Shown piece after piece: positions 1 to 8,909 of a stretch of 37,604 nucleotides of DNA. The position numbers were made by a program, and so were the translations under genes. Each line of letters starts with the position of its first letter. Positions within the stretch are counted from its first letter, which is position 1. Where the stretch lies: assembly GCA_937898715.1 (NCBI GenBank), contig CALEKA010000060.1, positions 1 through 37,604 on the forward strand, in the 5' to 3' direction. The notes beneath the pieces are model-generated. The model did no database searches, had not been told where the DNA came from, and was given only the letters and a program-made list of their open reading frames with translations. The DNA comes from an uncultured Prevotella sp. GTDB taxonomy: Bacteria; Bacteroidota; Bacteroidia; Bacteroidales; Bacteroidaceae.

Positions 1-2
1 AG

Positions 3-137
3 ATGGACTTTGGCTTATTTGTTTCTACAATACGGCTTGTATGGGATGCTTACGTAAAGTACTTGTATAAGGTTTCATCCTTCACGGGAAGGACACGTAG
101 TGCTCCAATATGGGCTGAATTTAGTGAATATACGTAA
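3..137 (+). CDS. Possible 3' end of a truncated gene, unknown function
   Basis: An open frame enters from the left edge of the window and stops at a TAA at 135-137, giving at most 44 residues here. It ends in a run with WAEFSEYT. I do not recognise the protein. The only support is that the frame is open to the window edge and that its stop codon is directly followed by a long hairpin at 138-175, as expected at the end of a gene. The two other plus-strand frames close sooner. It could equally be chance. Confidence 0.22.
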   Translation: MDFGLFVSTIRLVWDAYVKYLYKVSSFTGRTRSAPIWAEFSEYT

Positions 138-175
138 AGAAGGCAGGCATTCTCAGAGGAGAACGTCTGCCTTCT
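138..175. terminator. Long hairpin, probable terminator between convergent genes
   Basis: Bases 138-154 pair with 159-175 (arms beginning AGAAGGCAG and ending CTGCCTTCT) with one G-U pair and one A/C mismatch around a 4-base loop. On the minus strand the stem is followed by TTTACG. It lies about 80 bases after the stop of the left susC operon and immediately after the stop of the partial plus-strand frame, so it may serve both sides. Confidence 0.5.
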
Positions 176-253
176 AAATGTGTAATGAGAATTTGCTAAT
201 GCTATCTTTAACTTTTTATTTGAAGATGGAGCACTGCAATCTGGAAATCGTAG

Positions 254-1303
254 TTAGTTTGCGGGATTCTCAGACTCTGCAGACTTCCGCTGAAGAGAAG
301 TTACTGTGAAGCCTACGATGGCTACACCAAGGTTGCCGTTCTCAAGCGTAGCGGTGCGTACTGACTTATTGTAGATGGTGATGTAGACCTTGTCTGTGTA
401 TGAAGCAGGAATGGTGCAGGTCACCTGATTGAGTTCAAAAGTCTCGTCGGTAGGATCGGTAGAGAATTTGCATGAACCAAGTTTCTCGGCTTCAGCGAGT
501 TCTTCCGCTGTGGTGATAGGAGCTGCAGAAGCGTATACATCGAAATTACCCGCATTGGTGGGATAGTTTTCGCCAAAGAGAGCAGCAAGGTTAAAGCCTT
601 GGATGGTTACTTCGGGGAAGTTGAGGTCCGTGAGGTTGAGCTCATAGGTGAGTAAGCCTTCGTCCATGTTGGAGCCAAATGCTGCTTGGCCCTGCTGGAA
701 CAGACCCACGTGGTGGAGTACGGTATTGACAAATCCGTAGTAGCCTCTAAATCCAAGTACGGTGAGCGGTTCGAGCTCGAAGTCTTGGCGGCTTTCACCA
801 AGTTTTACGGCGCTGAAGGGTGCAGCTTCGAGTGCGTCGGCATCGGTGAAGTCGAGATCGATAGCTGTGGCGCGTTCGTAGTCGTCAGTGGCAGTGATAG
901 TCTTTGTTTCGCCGTAGGTTACGGCTCCTTCTACGTAAGCATAGGCTTTCACGTAGTAAGTGGTGCCAGCCGTGAGGCCAGTGATAGCAGCGGTCTGCTG
1001 TCCACTCTTCACCTTGCTGAAGTCAATAAACTTGTTGCTTGCATCTGCTAGCGGAGCTGCGGGGTCTGTGCTTAGGATGAAGCCTTCGCGAGTCACTTCT
1101 ACGCCTTCGGGAATCTGCAGGTCGATGGTTGCCTTAGCAGCTACGCCCGACACTACTACATCGCCAGTGGTCACAGTGGGAAGAGCTGTAGGCGTAACGA
1201 TCGCCTTGTCATAGTCTGACTTCTCCACATCGCCGCTACATGCAGCCAAGCCCGTGAGGGTAAGGCCGAGGAAGAGCGATTTGATGATGTATGATGTTTT
1301 CAT
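254..1303 (-). CDS. Surface lipoprotein, third gene of the left SusCD operon (SusE/F-position glycan-binding candidate)
   Basis: Predicted outer-membrane lipoprotein of 349 residues. I placed the start at the ATG at 1303 because it gives a clean lipoprotein signal (hydrophobic stretch ending GLAAC, lipidated Cys22); the longer frame only adds ten polar residues. Residues about 45-135 resemble a fibronectin type III-like module (AITGLTAGTTYYVKAYAY is typical of its last strands). The rest has no motif I recognise. It is the last gene of susC-susD-lipoprotein on the minus strand, 148 bases after susD. In such operons the third gene is commonly a SusE/SusF-like surface glycan-binding lipoprotein; that role is inferred from position, not from a recognised binding site. 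Confidence 0.8.
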   Translation of the reverse strand: MKTSYIIKSLFLGLTLTGLAACSGDVEKSDYDKAIVTPTALPTVTTGDVVVSGVAAKATIDLQIPEGVEVTREGFILSTDPAAPLADASNKFIDFSKVKSGQQTAAITGLTAGTTYYVKAYAYVEGAVTYGETKTITATDDYERATAIDLDFTDADALEAAPFSAVKLGESRQDFELEPLTVLGFRGYYGFVNTVLHHVGLFQQGQAAFGSNMDEGLLTYELNLTDLNFPEVTIQGFNLAALFGENYPTNAGNFDVYASAAPITTAEELAEAEKLGSCKFSTDPTDETFELNQVTCTIPASYTDKVYITIYNKSVRTATLENGNLGVAIVGFTVTSLQRKSAESENPAN

Positions 1304-1451
1304 TGTGTGATTTCTATTTATGGCATAAGCCAATGTTGGGGAATTGGGAATAACGTTGTTGCGCTATATCACTCTCTCTCTTGCTCTGCCCCACGTTTTA
1401 TCTGTTAGAGACATTGTGGGGTGGGGCACAGACGAGGAGTGGTTATGCTGA

Positions 1452-2936
1452 CTACTGAAGCGGGTTTTGGTCGGCTTCAGAGATAGCGTCGTTATCGCGG
1501 ATTTCGTTTTGTGGAACTTGGAAGATCCACTTGTAGCTTGTATGGGGGATGTTCACCTTTAAGGCGGCAGCTTCGTTGCTTCCCTCATAGTCGCGCACGA
1601 GGTCTTGCTTCAGACGGAGGCAGTCGGTATAGCCAAATCCTTCGTCGTAGAGCTCGATGCGGCGCTGCTTGTAGATGGACATCTGTGTGTAGGCTGAAGG
1701 AGCGGTCCATCCTTCTACACGGTTGGGCATAAACTCAGCCATGATATCGGCACATGCTTGAGAGTTTCCTGCCATGAGTTGAGCTTCGGCCTCGATGAGA
1801 TACATTTCTGATACACGCATGTAGACCACATTGCCCAACCACTGAGCCACGTAGGGGAACTTCTTACACATCAGTGCGGGGTAAGTATCGGTAGCTTCTT
1901 CCGGCTTTACGAAGAATTTCTTGCGCACGTCGGCATCGGGGATAGAGTTGTAGAGAGCCTGGTCCATCACGTGTGGATACATGTGGCCATAGCCTGGACC
2001 ATCGTAGCTATTGAATGAAGCCCATGAAGCATAGTAGCGCTTGTTGGCGTCTGTAGGAATGAAGGCCCACATCACTTCCTGATTGCTAGCATCCTGATAG
2101 TTCCAGGTCTGAGCGAGGTTGATGTCGTTGAGCTCATATCCTTGACGAGCGGCATGAGCCATGGCAGCAGCCTTGTCCCATTCGTTCATGACCAGGTAGA
2201 CACGTGCCAGAAGACCTTCTGCCACGCTTTCGTCGATGGTGGTCTTGTCGTTTCCATGTTTGAATCCCTGGAGGCACTGTACGGCTTTCTCGAGGTCGGT
2301 AGTAGCTCGTTCGTAAACATTTGCTACGGTGGCACGGCCCTTCACTTCCTGATCGCTCTCCTTAGAACTGAGGAGGATGGGCACGCAAAGCTTGTCTTCA
2401 TTGCCCTTGTAGGTCATCTGATAGTACTGTGCCAAGTAGGCGTAAGAGATGCCGCGGAAGGCGAGTGCTTGACCGAGATATTGCTTCTGAGTGGGAGTAG
2501 CATTAGCTTCGTCGATGACGTTCACCACGTCGTTGGCAGCCTTGATGATGGTGTAGAAGAAGCTCCAATACCATCCTGCACGGATGTATTGCTGAGCATT
2601 ATAGTCGAGCACGCGGTCGTAGCGGAAGGGATCGCCTGTGCCAAGTGGATGTGAGTGGTTATTGCTCATCACATCGGCCATGGTCATGATACCACCGAAG
2701 CCACACTCCATATGTGCGTTCAATTCTGATACACCATCGGGGATGAACAGATTCCAATTGGTGTAACAACCATTGAGCTGCGAAGCCAGAACCTTCTGAG
2801 GGTCATTTTTACCTTCGTTCTCAATCTGGTCGCTAGTAGCAGTAGATGAGTCCATGTCGTTGAAGAAATCTTCACCACACGAAGTCAAGAGCAGACTACT
2901 AGCTACAACAGCTGTCAAGTATTTTGCTAATTTCAT
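1452..2936 (-). CDS. SusD/RagB family outer-membrane lipoprotein (left operon)
   Basis: Substrate-binding lipoprotein of 494 residues that caps the TonB-dependent transporter encoded just upstream. The ATG at 2936 gives a lipoprotein signal peptide ending LLLTSC (Cys20); the longer frame to 2975 would put 13 extra residues before the signal and is rejected. Family features include the early EDFF..MDSS segment after the lipid anchor, a helical TPR-like region (ALAFRGISYAYLAQYY), and the C-terminal RVSEMYLIEAEAQLMAG and YKQRRIELYDEGFGYTDCLRLKQ blocks of SusD/RagB proteins. The gap to susC is only 25 bases, so co-transcription is near certain. The ligand cannot be told from sequence. Confidence 0.95.
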   Translation of the reverse strand: MKLAKYLTAVVASSLLLTSCGEDFFNDMDSSTATSDQIENEGKNDPQKVLASQLNGCYTNWNLFIPDGVSELNAHMECGFGGIMTMADVMSNNHSHPLGTGDPFRYDRVLDYNAQQYIRAGWYWSFFYTIIKAANDVVNVIDEANATPTQKQYLGQALAFRGISYAYLAQYYQMTYKGNEDKLCVPILLSSKESDQEVKGRATVANVYERATTDLEKAVQCLQGFKHGNDKTTIDESVAEGLLARVYLVMNEWDKAAAMAHAARQGYELNDINLAQTWNYQDASNQEVMWAFIPTDANKRYYASWASFNSYDGPGYGHMYPHVMDQALYNSIPDADVRKKFFVKPEEATDTYPALMCKKFPYVAQWLGNVVYMRVSEMYLIEAEAQLMAGNSQACADIMAEFMPNRVEGWTAPSAYTQMSIYKQRRIELYDEGFGYTDCLRLKQDLVRDYEGSNEAAALKVNIPHTSYKWIFQVPQNEIRDNDAISEADQNPLQ

Positions 2937-2961
2937 AATGTATGCGTAGTTAAGAAAGGAT

Positions 2962-5900
2962 TTAGAAGTTGACATTCACACCAAACGAGATGGTACGCAA
3001 TGCAGAGTAGGATGATGATGATACAGCACCGCTGAGGCTCTGGCGTGGGTCAATGCCCTTACGCTTAGATCCGAGGAAGAGGTTGTCGCCCACGGCATAG
3101 ATACGCACGCTGCTCAAGCCCGGCACGCGCGAAGTGATGCGCTGAGGAAGGGTGTAGCCCAGTGTGATGTTGCGGAGAGAGAAGTAGTCAGAGCGAGTGA
3201 GGAATCGGTCGCTCGTCACGCCACCCGTCATGCGATAGCCATCCTTGAAGATAGGCACGTCGGTCACATCGCCCGGCTTCTGCCAACGCTTAAACATATC
3301 TACGGAGATTGCATTACCCAGTGTACCGCTCATCAATGACTGGTAAGCACTATCATCGGTGTAGCCACCAAATGAGAATGCTGTCTGGATGCTGAGGTCG
3401 AAGCCGAAGGCCTGAAGTGTAGTGGTAAAACCACCATATACCTTAGGCAGTGATGACTTGCCAATCTGATACTGAGTAGCTTCCTGAGCATTGTCGGTTG
3501 TCTCCTGTACGGTGTAAGTCTCGCCAGTCTCGTTACCATCGGCGTCGAGCACGGGTTTCTCCACATCTACATAGTAGAGTGCTTTACCCGTCTGAGGATC
3601 TACACCTGCATACTTGTACATATAGTAATCGTAGAGCGAGCCGCCCTTCTTGCGCCAGTAAGAACCTGTGCGGTAGCCCTCTTCAGGACGACCTTCCTGG
3701 AGCTTGGTGAGCTCATTCTTGTAGTGAGTCAAGTTGATCTGAGCCGACCAGTTGACGTTGCGAGTCTGAACCATCACGCCACCGAGCGTAAGTTCTACAC
3801 CTGTGTTGCGCATAGCCTGCTCGTTGGTCAGCATTGAGTTGGGCTCACCCTGGCTCATAGGCAGTGTGTGCCAGCCAATCATGTCGGAGGTGTTCTTTAC
3901 GAAGAAGTCGAAGTCGAATGTCAAGCGGTTGTTGAAGAATGCGCCTTCCAGACCTACGTCGAACGTCTTACTCTTTTCCCAAGTCAGGTCGCGGTTGCCA
4001 CGGTAAGTCTGTGTCACGGAGAACTGAGGATTTTCAGCCGTACCAGAGTTGTCAATAGCATAGTGGTCGAGGTAGGCACCATAGATGCGGTAGCCATCGG
4101 CGTCGAGCAGACCATCGTTACCCTGCGTACCATAGCTTGTACGGAGTTTTAAGCGGTTTACAAAACCACCTGCCTTGTCCTTAAACCATGCTTCTTCGGC
4201 AATGTTCCAAGCTGCGCCCACTGACCAGAAGTTACCCCAACGGCTTTCGGGAGCAAACATGCTCGAACCATCACGGCGGAAGGTGCCAGAGAGGCTGTAG
4301 CGGTGGTCGTAGCTATACTCTGCACGACCCAGGTAGCTCTCCAAGTGGTAAGCATTATTGCTTGAAGCAGGGTCGGCTTGATTGGTCAGAGAATAAGCAA
4401 AGTTGTTTTCCGACAAGAAGAATTGAGCGCGATATGCAGCAAGTCCGCGAGAGTACTGAGCCTTCGTCTCGTGAGCAGCCATAAGTCCGATAGAGTGCTT
4501 GCCGAAGGTGTTGTCGTAGTTGAAGCGCTGAGTAGCATTCACCACGCTGGTGCGGCTTGATGACTTTTGACCATAGCCATTCATGTTTTTGGCATCGGCA
4601 GTGACGGGAGCGGTGAATTTGTCAACCCAACTCTGGAAGTTGTCCACAGCGATGTCGGCGTGGAAGGTCAGGCCCTTGTAAATCTTGAAGTCGGCATAAC
4701 CGCGGGCGTTGAACACGTCGGAGATGCTTTCATTCGTGTTGTTGTATACGTCGGTCAGAGGGTTACGGTCGCCTTGGAACAGACGGTGGTAGCCCAGTTC
4801 GCTGTGGTCGCCCGTATCGAGGATAGACTGGCCATTCTCGTCGTAGACCAATTGTCCATGGCGGTTGTAAAGATATACAGGATAGATAGGAGCAATATAT
4901 TGCGTCCATGAGAAGATGTTGGAAGCCAAGCCGGCTCCTGCGCTAATACCGCTTGATTTGCTATGAGTGTAGCCGAGATTAGCACCTACCGTCAGCCAAT
5001 CGAAAGCCTTGTGGTCCAAGCGCAGACGGCCTGTCATGCGGTTGAAGTCAGATTTTTTCATGTACGAGTCGTCCGAGAGGTAGTTGAACGACATATAGTT
5101 ACTGAGTGCGTTCGTTACCGCCGCTGATGCCCACGTTGTATTCTTGGCGTAATCCGTGGTGGAAGGTCTCGTCGTCCCAGTTGGTGGGAATGATCTGCTG
5201 AGCGTTAGCATTGAAGCGGCCCGTGATAGGATCTACGAGATCGTAGTCCGACACATTGAACACGTTGTAGCCACCCAGTCCGCTTACCAAGGTCTGCGAA
5301 GCATTGAGGCGAGCTTCAAAGTCGCTCATCTGGTCGAGGTTGCGATTGTAGAAGCTCTCCCATACCATTTCGTAGTACTGAGCAGGATTGTCGATGGTCT
5401 TATACTTCGACACGCCACGAGAGTTCCAACCCCACTTAGCGTCTACCGTTACGCGGGTCTTGCCATCGGTAGAACCTTTCTTAGTGGTGATATAGATGAT
5501 ACCATTCGAACCACGTGCACCGTAGATAGAGGTGGCAGAAGCATCCTTCTGTACGTTGATGCTCTCGATATCGTTGGGGTTAATGCTATTGAGTGATCCT
5601 TCATAGGGGGCGCCGTCCACAATAATCAGCGGTTGGGTCTCGGCATTAATAGAACCGATACCGCGCAGATAGATGTTGGCTGAAGAACCTGGCTGGCCTG
5701 TAGCGGAAGTCAACTGTATACCAGGCATCACGCCTTCGAGTGCCTTTGTCACGTTCGACACCTGAAGCTTCTCGAGCGCCTTGCCCTTGATGGCCGATAC
5801 AGAACCTGTAAAGTCGCCCTTCTTCACCTTACCATAGCCTACGACAACAGCTTCTTCGAGCTCGTTATCGTTGTCGGCGAGCACCACCTTCACGTTACCA

Positions 5901-6157
5901 GCGATGCTGATGGTCTGGGCTTTCTTACCGATGTAGTTGATTCTCAATTTAGTGGCTGAAGATGGCACACCATTGAGTGTGAAGTTACCCTGAGAGTCGG
6001 TAACGGTCACGCCCTTATGCCCTTCTACTCGTACAGATGCGCCGGCTACGGGCTCTCCGTTGGTGTCGAGCACACGTCCTGTTACGCGCTTCTGTGCTGA
6101 AGCGGTGGCTGTTGTCATCAGCAGCGCAGCTCCCATAAGCACTAACTTTTTGTTCAT
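2962..6157 (-). pseudogene. SusC/RagA TonB-dependent transporter, left copy, disrupted by a one-base frameshift
   Basis: Outer-membrane TonB-dependent glycan importer. Reading starts at ATG 6157 with signal peptide MNKKLVLMGAALLMTTATASA, a carboxypeptidase-regulatory-like domain (about residues 23-95), then EEAVVVGYG and the plug. After residue 352 (GGNERTQ) the frame hits TAA at 5099-5101. The beta-barrel continues in another frame to 2962. The total of 3196 bases is one more than a multiple of three. Removing one T from the TT at 5099-5100 (one A of the coding strand) rejoins the protein as GGNERTQYYMSFNYLSDDS, the usual family sequence, giving 1064 residues. Nothing else in the barrel is damaged, so this is a recent mutation or an assembly/sequencing error. 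The present upstream region has no promoter that I can see. Confidence 0.9.
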
Positions 6158-6243
6158 AATCTAACCGTTTTATTTAATGTTTGTTGTTTCGATTGAGTGG
6201 GGGCTTAGTCTTGGAGGAGGGGGGAGGAGAATCGGACGTTTTC
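6158..6243 (-). promoter_or_regulatory. Leader of left susC with putative inversion site at its upstream end
   Basis: The 86 bases before the left susC start match the 82 bases before the right susC (9985-10066) almost base for base, including the last stretch AAAACGGTTAGATT before ATG. The match starts sharply at GAAAACGTCCG (6243 to 6233 on the minus strand); upstream of that the two leaders are unrelated. The core reads AAACG-TC-CGATT: two half-sites around a two-base non-palindromic centre, the form of a serine-invertase site. Inferred to be one end of an invertible segment. Confidence 0.6.
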
Positions 6244-6280
6244 GTGCCTCACTCACAGAACTAACGAGTACTGTCTTGCT

Positions 6281-6879
6281 TCACAAGTATTCTTTCATAA
6301 ATCGGAAGAGCGTCTTTCTATCCACTTCACACCGTCGTGCGATTTCCCTCTTCGTCATTCCCTCAGCAGTCCACTGAGCGATCTGCTCAGCTTTCTGATA
6401 GAGTTTGAGCTTCTCCATGCCGTTTCGGCTTCCTTTGGGTCGTCCCAAAGTCTGCCCCTCAGCTTTTCTCCGAGCCAAGGCTTCCTTGGTGCGTTGGCTG
6501 ATGAGGTTGCGCTCAATCTCGGCAGATAGTCCGAAGGCAAAGGCCAATACCTTGCTCTGAATGTCATCGCCCAATCGATAATTGTCTTTAATGGTCCATA
6601 CGCGGCATTCTTTAGATAGGCAGAGGTTGAGAATCTCCATAATCATAAACAGGCTTCGCCCAATCTTGATAGTTCTGCACACACGATGAGGTCGTCCTTC
6701 TCCACCTGTCGAAGCAGTTTGCCGAGTTCGCGTTTATCATAAGCCCGTGTGCCGCTGATAGTCTCTTCTATCCACCCGTCCACCTTCAGTCCCTCGGCTT
6801 GACAAAAGCGCTCTATCTCAAATCGCTGATTCTCCACCGTCTGTTTGTCGCTGCTCACTCTGATATATCCGTAAATCAT
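6281..6879 (-). pseudogene. Serine site-specific recombinase (resolvase/invertase family), split by a one-base frameshift
   Basis: Starts at ATG 6879 with IYGYIRVSSDKQTVENQ, the catalytic N-terminus of serine recombinases (nucleophile Ser in RVSS). It continues with EETISGTRAYDKRELGKLL and VCAELSRLG, then leaves frame. The remainder, in another frame, has SLFMIMEIL, LAFAFGLSAEIERNLISQRTKEAL and a C-terminal helix-turn-helix (MTKREIARRCEVDRKTLFRF). The span of 599 bases is one short of a multiple of three; adding one G to the GGG at 6659-6661 gives AELSRLGRSLFMIMEIL and a 199-residue protein, the normal length of Hin/Mpi-type invertases. It is therefore either a freshly dead gene or a homopolymer miscall. 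It lies just inside the left putative crossover site, as an invertase would. Confidence 0.88.
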
Positions 6880-6969
6880 ATGATAAAAGTTGTATTTATG
6901 GGGTTAAAGAAAAGGGTGATAATATAACGTCACTTGCTTGTTATCCTCGTCTACCATGTCCTCGATTAC

Positions 6970-7079
6970 GGAATAATTCCTGTTTTTAGGGGTTAAAATC
7001 ATGGAATAATTCCTGTTTTAGGGGGTATAAAACTCGGAATAATTCCTGTTTTTTAGGGGTAAAATCACGGAATAATTCC
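6970..7079. repeat. Four 33-bp tandem repeats with palindrome GGAATAATTCC
   Basis: The 11-bp palindrome GGAATAATTCC occurs at 6970-6980, 7003-7013, 7036-7046 and 7069-7079, exactly 33 bases apart each time. The bases between are also repeated (TGTTTTTAGGGG then TAAAATCA, with small changes). The array fills the space between the divergent recombinase and ATPase genes and ends about ten bases before the ATPase promoter. The even spacing on roughly the same helical face suggests a cooperative operator or protein-loading site. The intervening bases are repeats rather than unique spacers, so it is not a CRISPR array. Confidence 0.9.
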
Positions 7080-7087
7080 TGAATCAG

Positions 7088-7120
7088 ACTTGCAAATCTC
7101 ATTTTCTATTATTAATTTTG
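7088..7120 (+). promoter_or_regulatory. Bacteroidetes-type promoter for the AAA ATPase
   Basis: The -7 element TAATTTTG at 7113-7120 fits TAnnTTTG. A -33 element ACTTGC at 7088-7093 lies 20 bases upstream of it. Transcription would start near 7127, some 37 bases before the ATPase start codon. The last palindromic repeat (7069-7079) sits just upstream. Confidence 0.65.
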
Positions 7121-7163
7121 CATGTAAATGATCTGATTATCATAAGAATTTTATTCCTCCATC

Positions 7164-8540
7164 ATGCTATATAGAAAATACGAAAGTCATCTCAAAGATT
7201 TTTTGAGCAATGAGCCACGCAAGATTCTTCTCATAAATGGGGCGCGTCAGATAGGGAAATCTTATCTCATTAGGCACGTCGGCACGCAAATGTTTCGCCA
7301 TTTTGTAGAGATCAATCTTAAGGAGGATGCCGAAGGTGTACAGGTATTCAAAAGCGTGAGAAGTAAAGAAGACTTCTACATGCAGTTGGGAGCCATTGCC
7401 GGCAATCAACTAGGCACGTATGCCGACACCCTTGTATTTCTAGATGAGATACAAAGTTATCCTCATATGCTCACCATGCTAAAATTTCTCAACGAAGACG
7501 CAAAGTATCGTTATATAGCGAGCGGATCAGAATTAGGTGTAGCTTTAGCTCAAACCCCCTCTGTACCCATTGGCAGCATAGCCATTGAGCAAATGTACCC
7601 TCTTGACTTTGAAGAATTTCTTTTAGCCATGGGGTGTGCACAGTCTACTATCGACAAAGTGAAAGACTCTTTCGTGCAAGAAAAAAGCCTCAATGACTCC
7701 ATGCACAAATATATGCTTCAGCAGTTTAAGATCTATCTGCTTGTGGGAGGTATGCCCGATGCCATCAACAAATTTCTTGAGAACAGAAACATCATCCAAG
7801 TGCGCAACATACAGCGCGACATTCATAGCCTTTACAAAATCGATGCATCACAGTATGAAGCAGACAAACGACTCGTTATCCGAAGAATCTACGACATGAT
7901 ACCCTCTAATATGGAGAACAAGAAGAAACGCATCATCGTAAAGAATATCGAGAACAAGGCAGGGCACAAGCAGTTTGACGACTATGCTGAAGAGTTTGAG
8001 TATCTTACCAACTCTGGAGTAGCGCTCGAAGTAAAAGCCATAAGCAATCCTAAATTTCCTCTAGCAGAATCGGAAACGAAAAACTTGATAAAACTTTATC
8101 TGAGCGATGTAGGACTGCTCACAAACATTCTTTATGGCACGAATATCAACGCCGTACTGGGTGACGTCTGTAGCATCAATCTTGGGTCGGTCTATGAATC
8201 AGTTGTGGCACAAGAACTCCACGCTCACGGGTTCCAATTGCATTATTACGACAATAAACAACGTGGAGAAGTAGATTTTGTTATCGACGACTACAACCAG
8301 CTAAAGGTACTCCCTATCGAAGTAAAATCGGGCAAGGATTACAAAGTGCATAGTGCACTTACTAGATTTATCTCCACACCAGATTATCACATCAGTCGAG
8401 GCATTGTATTGAGCAACGAACAACGCGTATTTCAAGAGCACGGCATCACATACATGCCCATATACTACGTTATGTTTTTCAACAACTCTTTACAATCCTC
8501 TCCCGACTGCATCATTCCAGAAGTACCGCCTCTCGCATAA
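7164..8540 (+). CDS. AAA-family ATPase with DUF4143 C-terminal region
   Basis: 458-residue ATPase of the AAA_14/DUF4143 group, common in Bacteroidales and of unsettled function. The Walker A motif is GARQIGKS at residues 26-33. Walker B is TLVFLDEIQ with Asp94-Glu95. A sensor-like YIASGSELG follows. The C-terminal part (about 200-400) is the DUF4143 region and contains GEVDFVI and LPIEVKSG, a layout like PD-(D/E)XK nuclease folds. It has its own promoter, and the 33-bp palindromic array lies just upstream. It is divergent from the recombinase and lies inside the predicted invertible segment. It may be a passenger or part of the switch; sequence alone does not decide. Confidence 0.88.
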   Translation: MLYRKYESHLKDFLSNEPRKILLINGARQIGKSYLIRHVGTQMFRHFVEINLKEDAEGVQVFKSVRSKEDFYMQLGAIAGNQLGTYADTLVFLDEIQSYPHMLTMLKFLNEDAKYRYIASGSELGVALAQTPSVPIGSIAIEQMYPLDFEEFLLAMGCAQSTIDKVKDSFVQEKSLNDSMHKYMLQQFKIYLLVGGMPDAINKFLENRNIIQVRNIQRDIHSLYKIDASQYEADKRLVIRRIYDMIPSNMENKKKRIIVKNIENKAGHKQFDDYAEEFEYLTNSGVALEVKAISNPKFPLAESETKNLIKLYLSDVGLLTNILYGTNINAVLGDVCSINLGSVYESVVAQELHAHGFQLHYYDNKQRGEVDFVIDDYNQLKVLPIEVKSGKDYKVHSALTRFISTPDYHISRGIVLSNEQRVFQEHGITYMPIYYVMFFNNSLQSSPDCIIPEVPPLA

Positions 8541-8593
8541 TCAATCGTTCCTTCTCCCATTGTACAAACCCACCCTTAAGGTACAAATTCCCA

Positions 8594-8869
8594 AGTTCTG
8601 TGGGTCGGCATTGCCACTAATCAAGAGGTAAGTTCATAGGCAGTGGGGCGAAGTGTCCCGCTTCGGCTTGACACGTGAGGCTCGATGCCGAGCGTGGCAA
8701 AAAAAGACTTGTTGCCTCTTGCAGCAACTCGGGCATCGAGCCACTCGTTGCTGCGCCGAAGCGGGACACTTCGCCCCCACTGCCTATGGGCTCACTTCTT
8801 GCTTCTCCTACAAACTTTCTCTCTCTTCTCGCAGGCAATGCCGACGCGGGACGCGTCGCCCACAGAACT
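8594..8869. repeat. Nested palindromic element
   Basis: There are two nested inverted repeats. The inner arms at 8635-8667 and 8755-8788 match over about 33 bases with one extra G; next inside, GGCTCGATGCC at 8679-8689 pairs with 8732-8742. The outer arms start AGTTCTGTGGG at 8594 and end CCCACAGAACT at 8869, the left arm lacking about 14 bases of the right. The right arm matches the palindrome at 35382-35413 with one change, so this is a dispersed family. It lies 54 bases after the ATPase stop and may also act as a terminator. Confidence 0.8.
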
Positions 8870-8909
8870 ATTGAAAAGACTTCCCTCTTCCTCCCCACCT
8901 ATTCTTTTT

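Noticed and set aside
5090..5110. Programmed ribosomal frameshift in the left susC
   Set aside because: There is no slippery heptamer or downstream structure, and SusC family genes are not known to use frameshifting; a plain one-base indel explains it.
6970..7079. CRISPR-like periodic array
   Set aside because: The whole 33-base unit repeats, so there are no unique spacers, and no cas genes are nearby.
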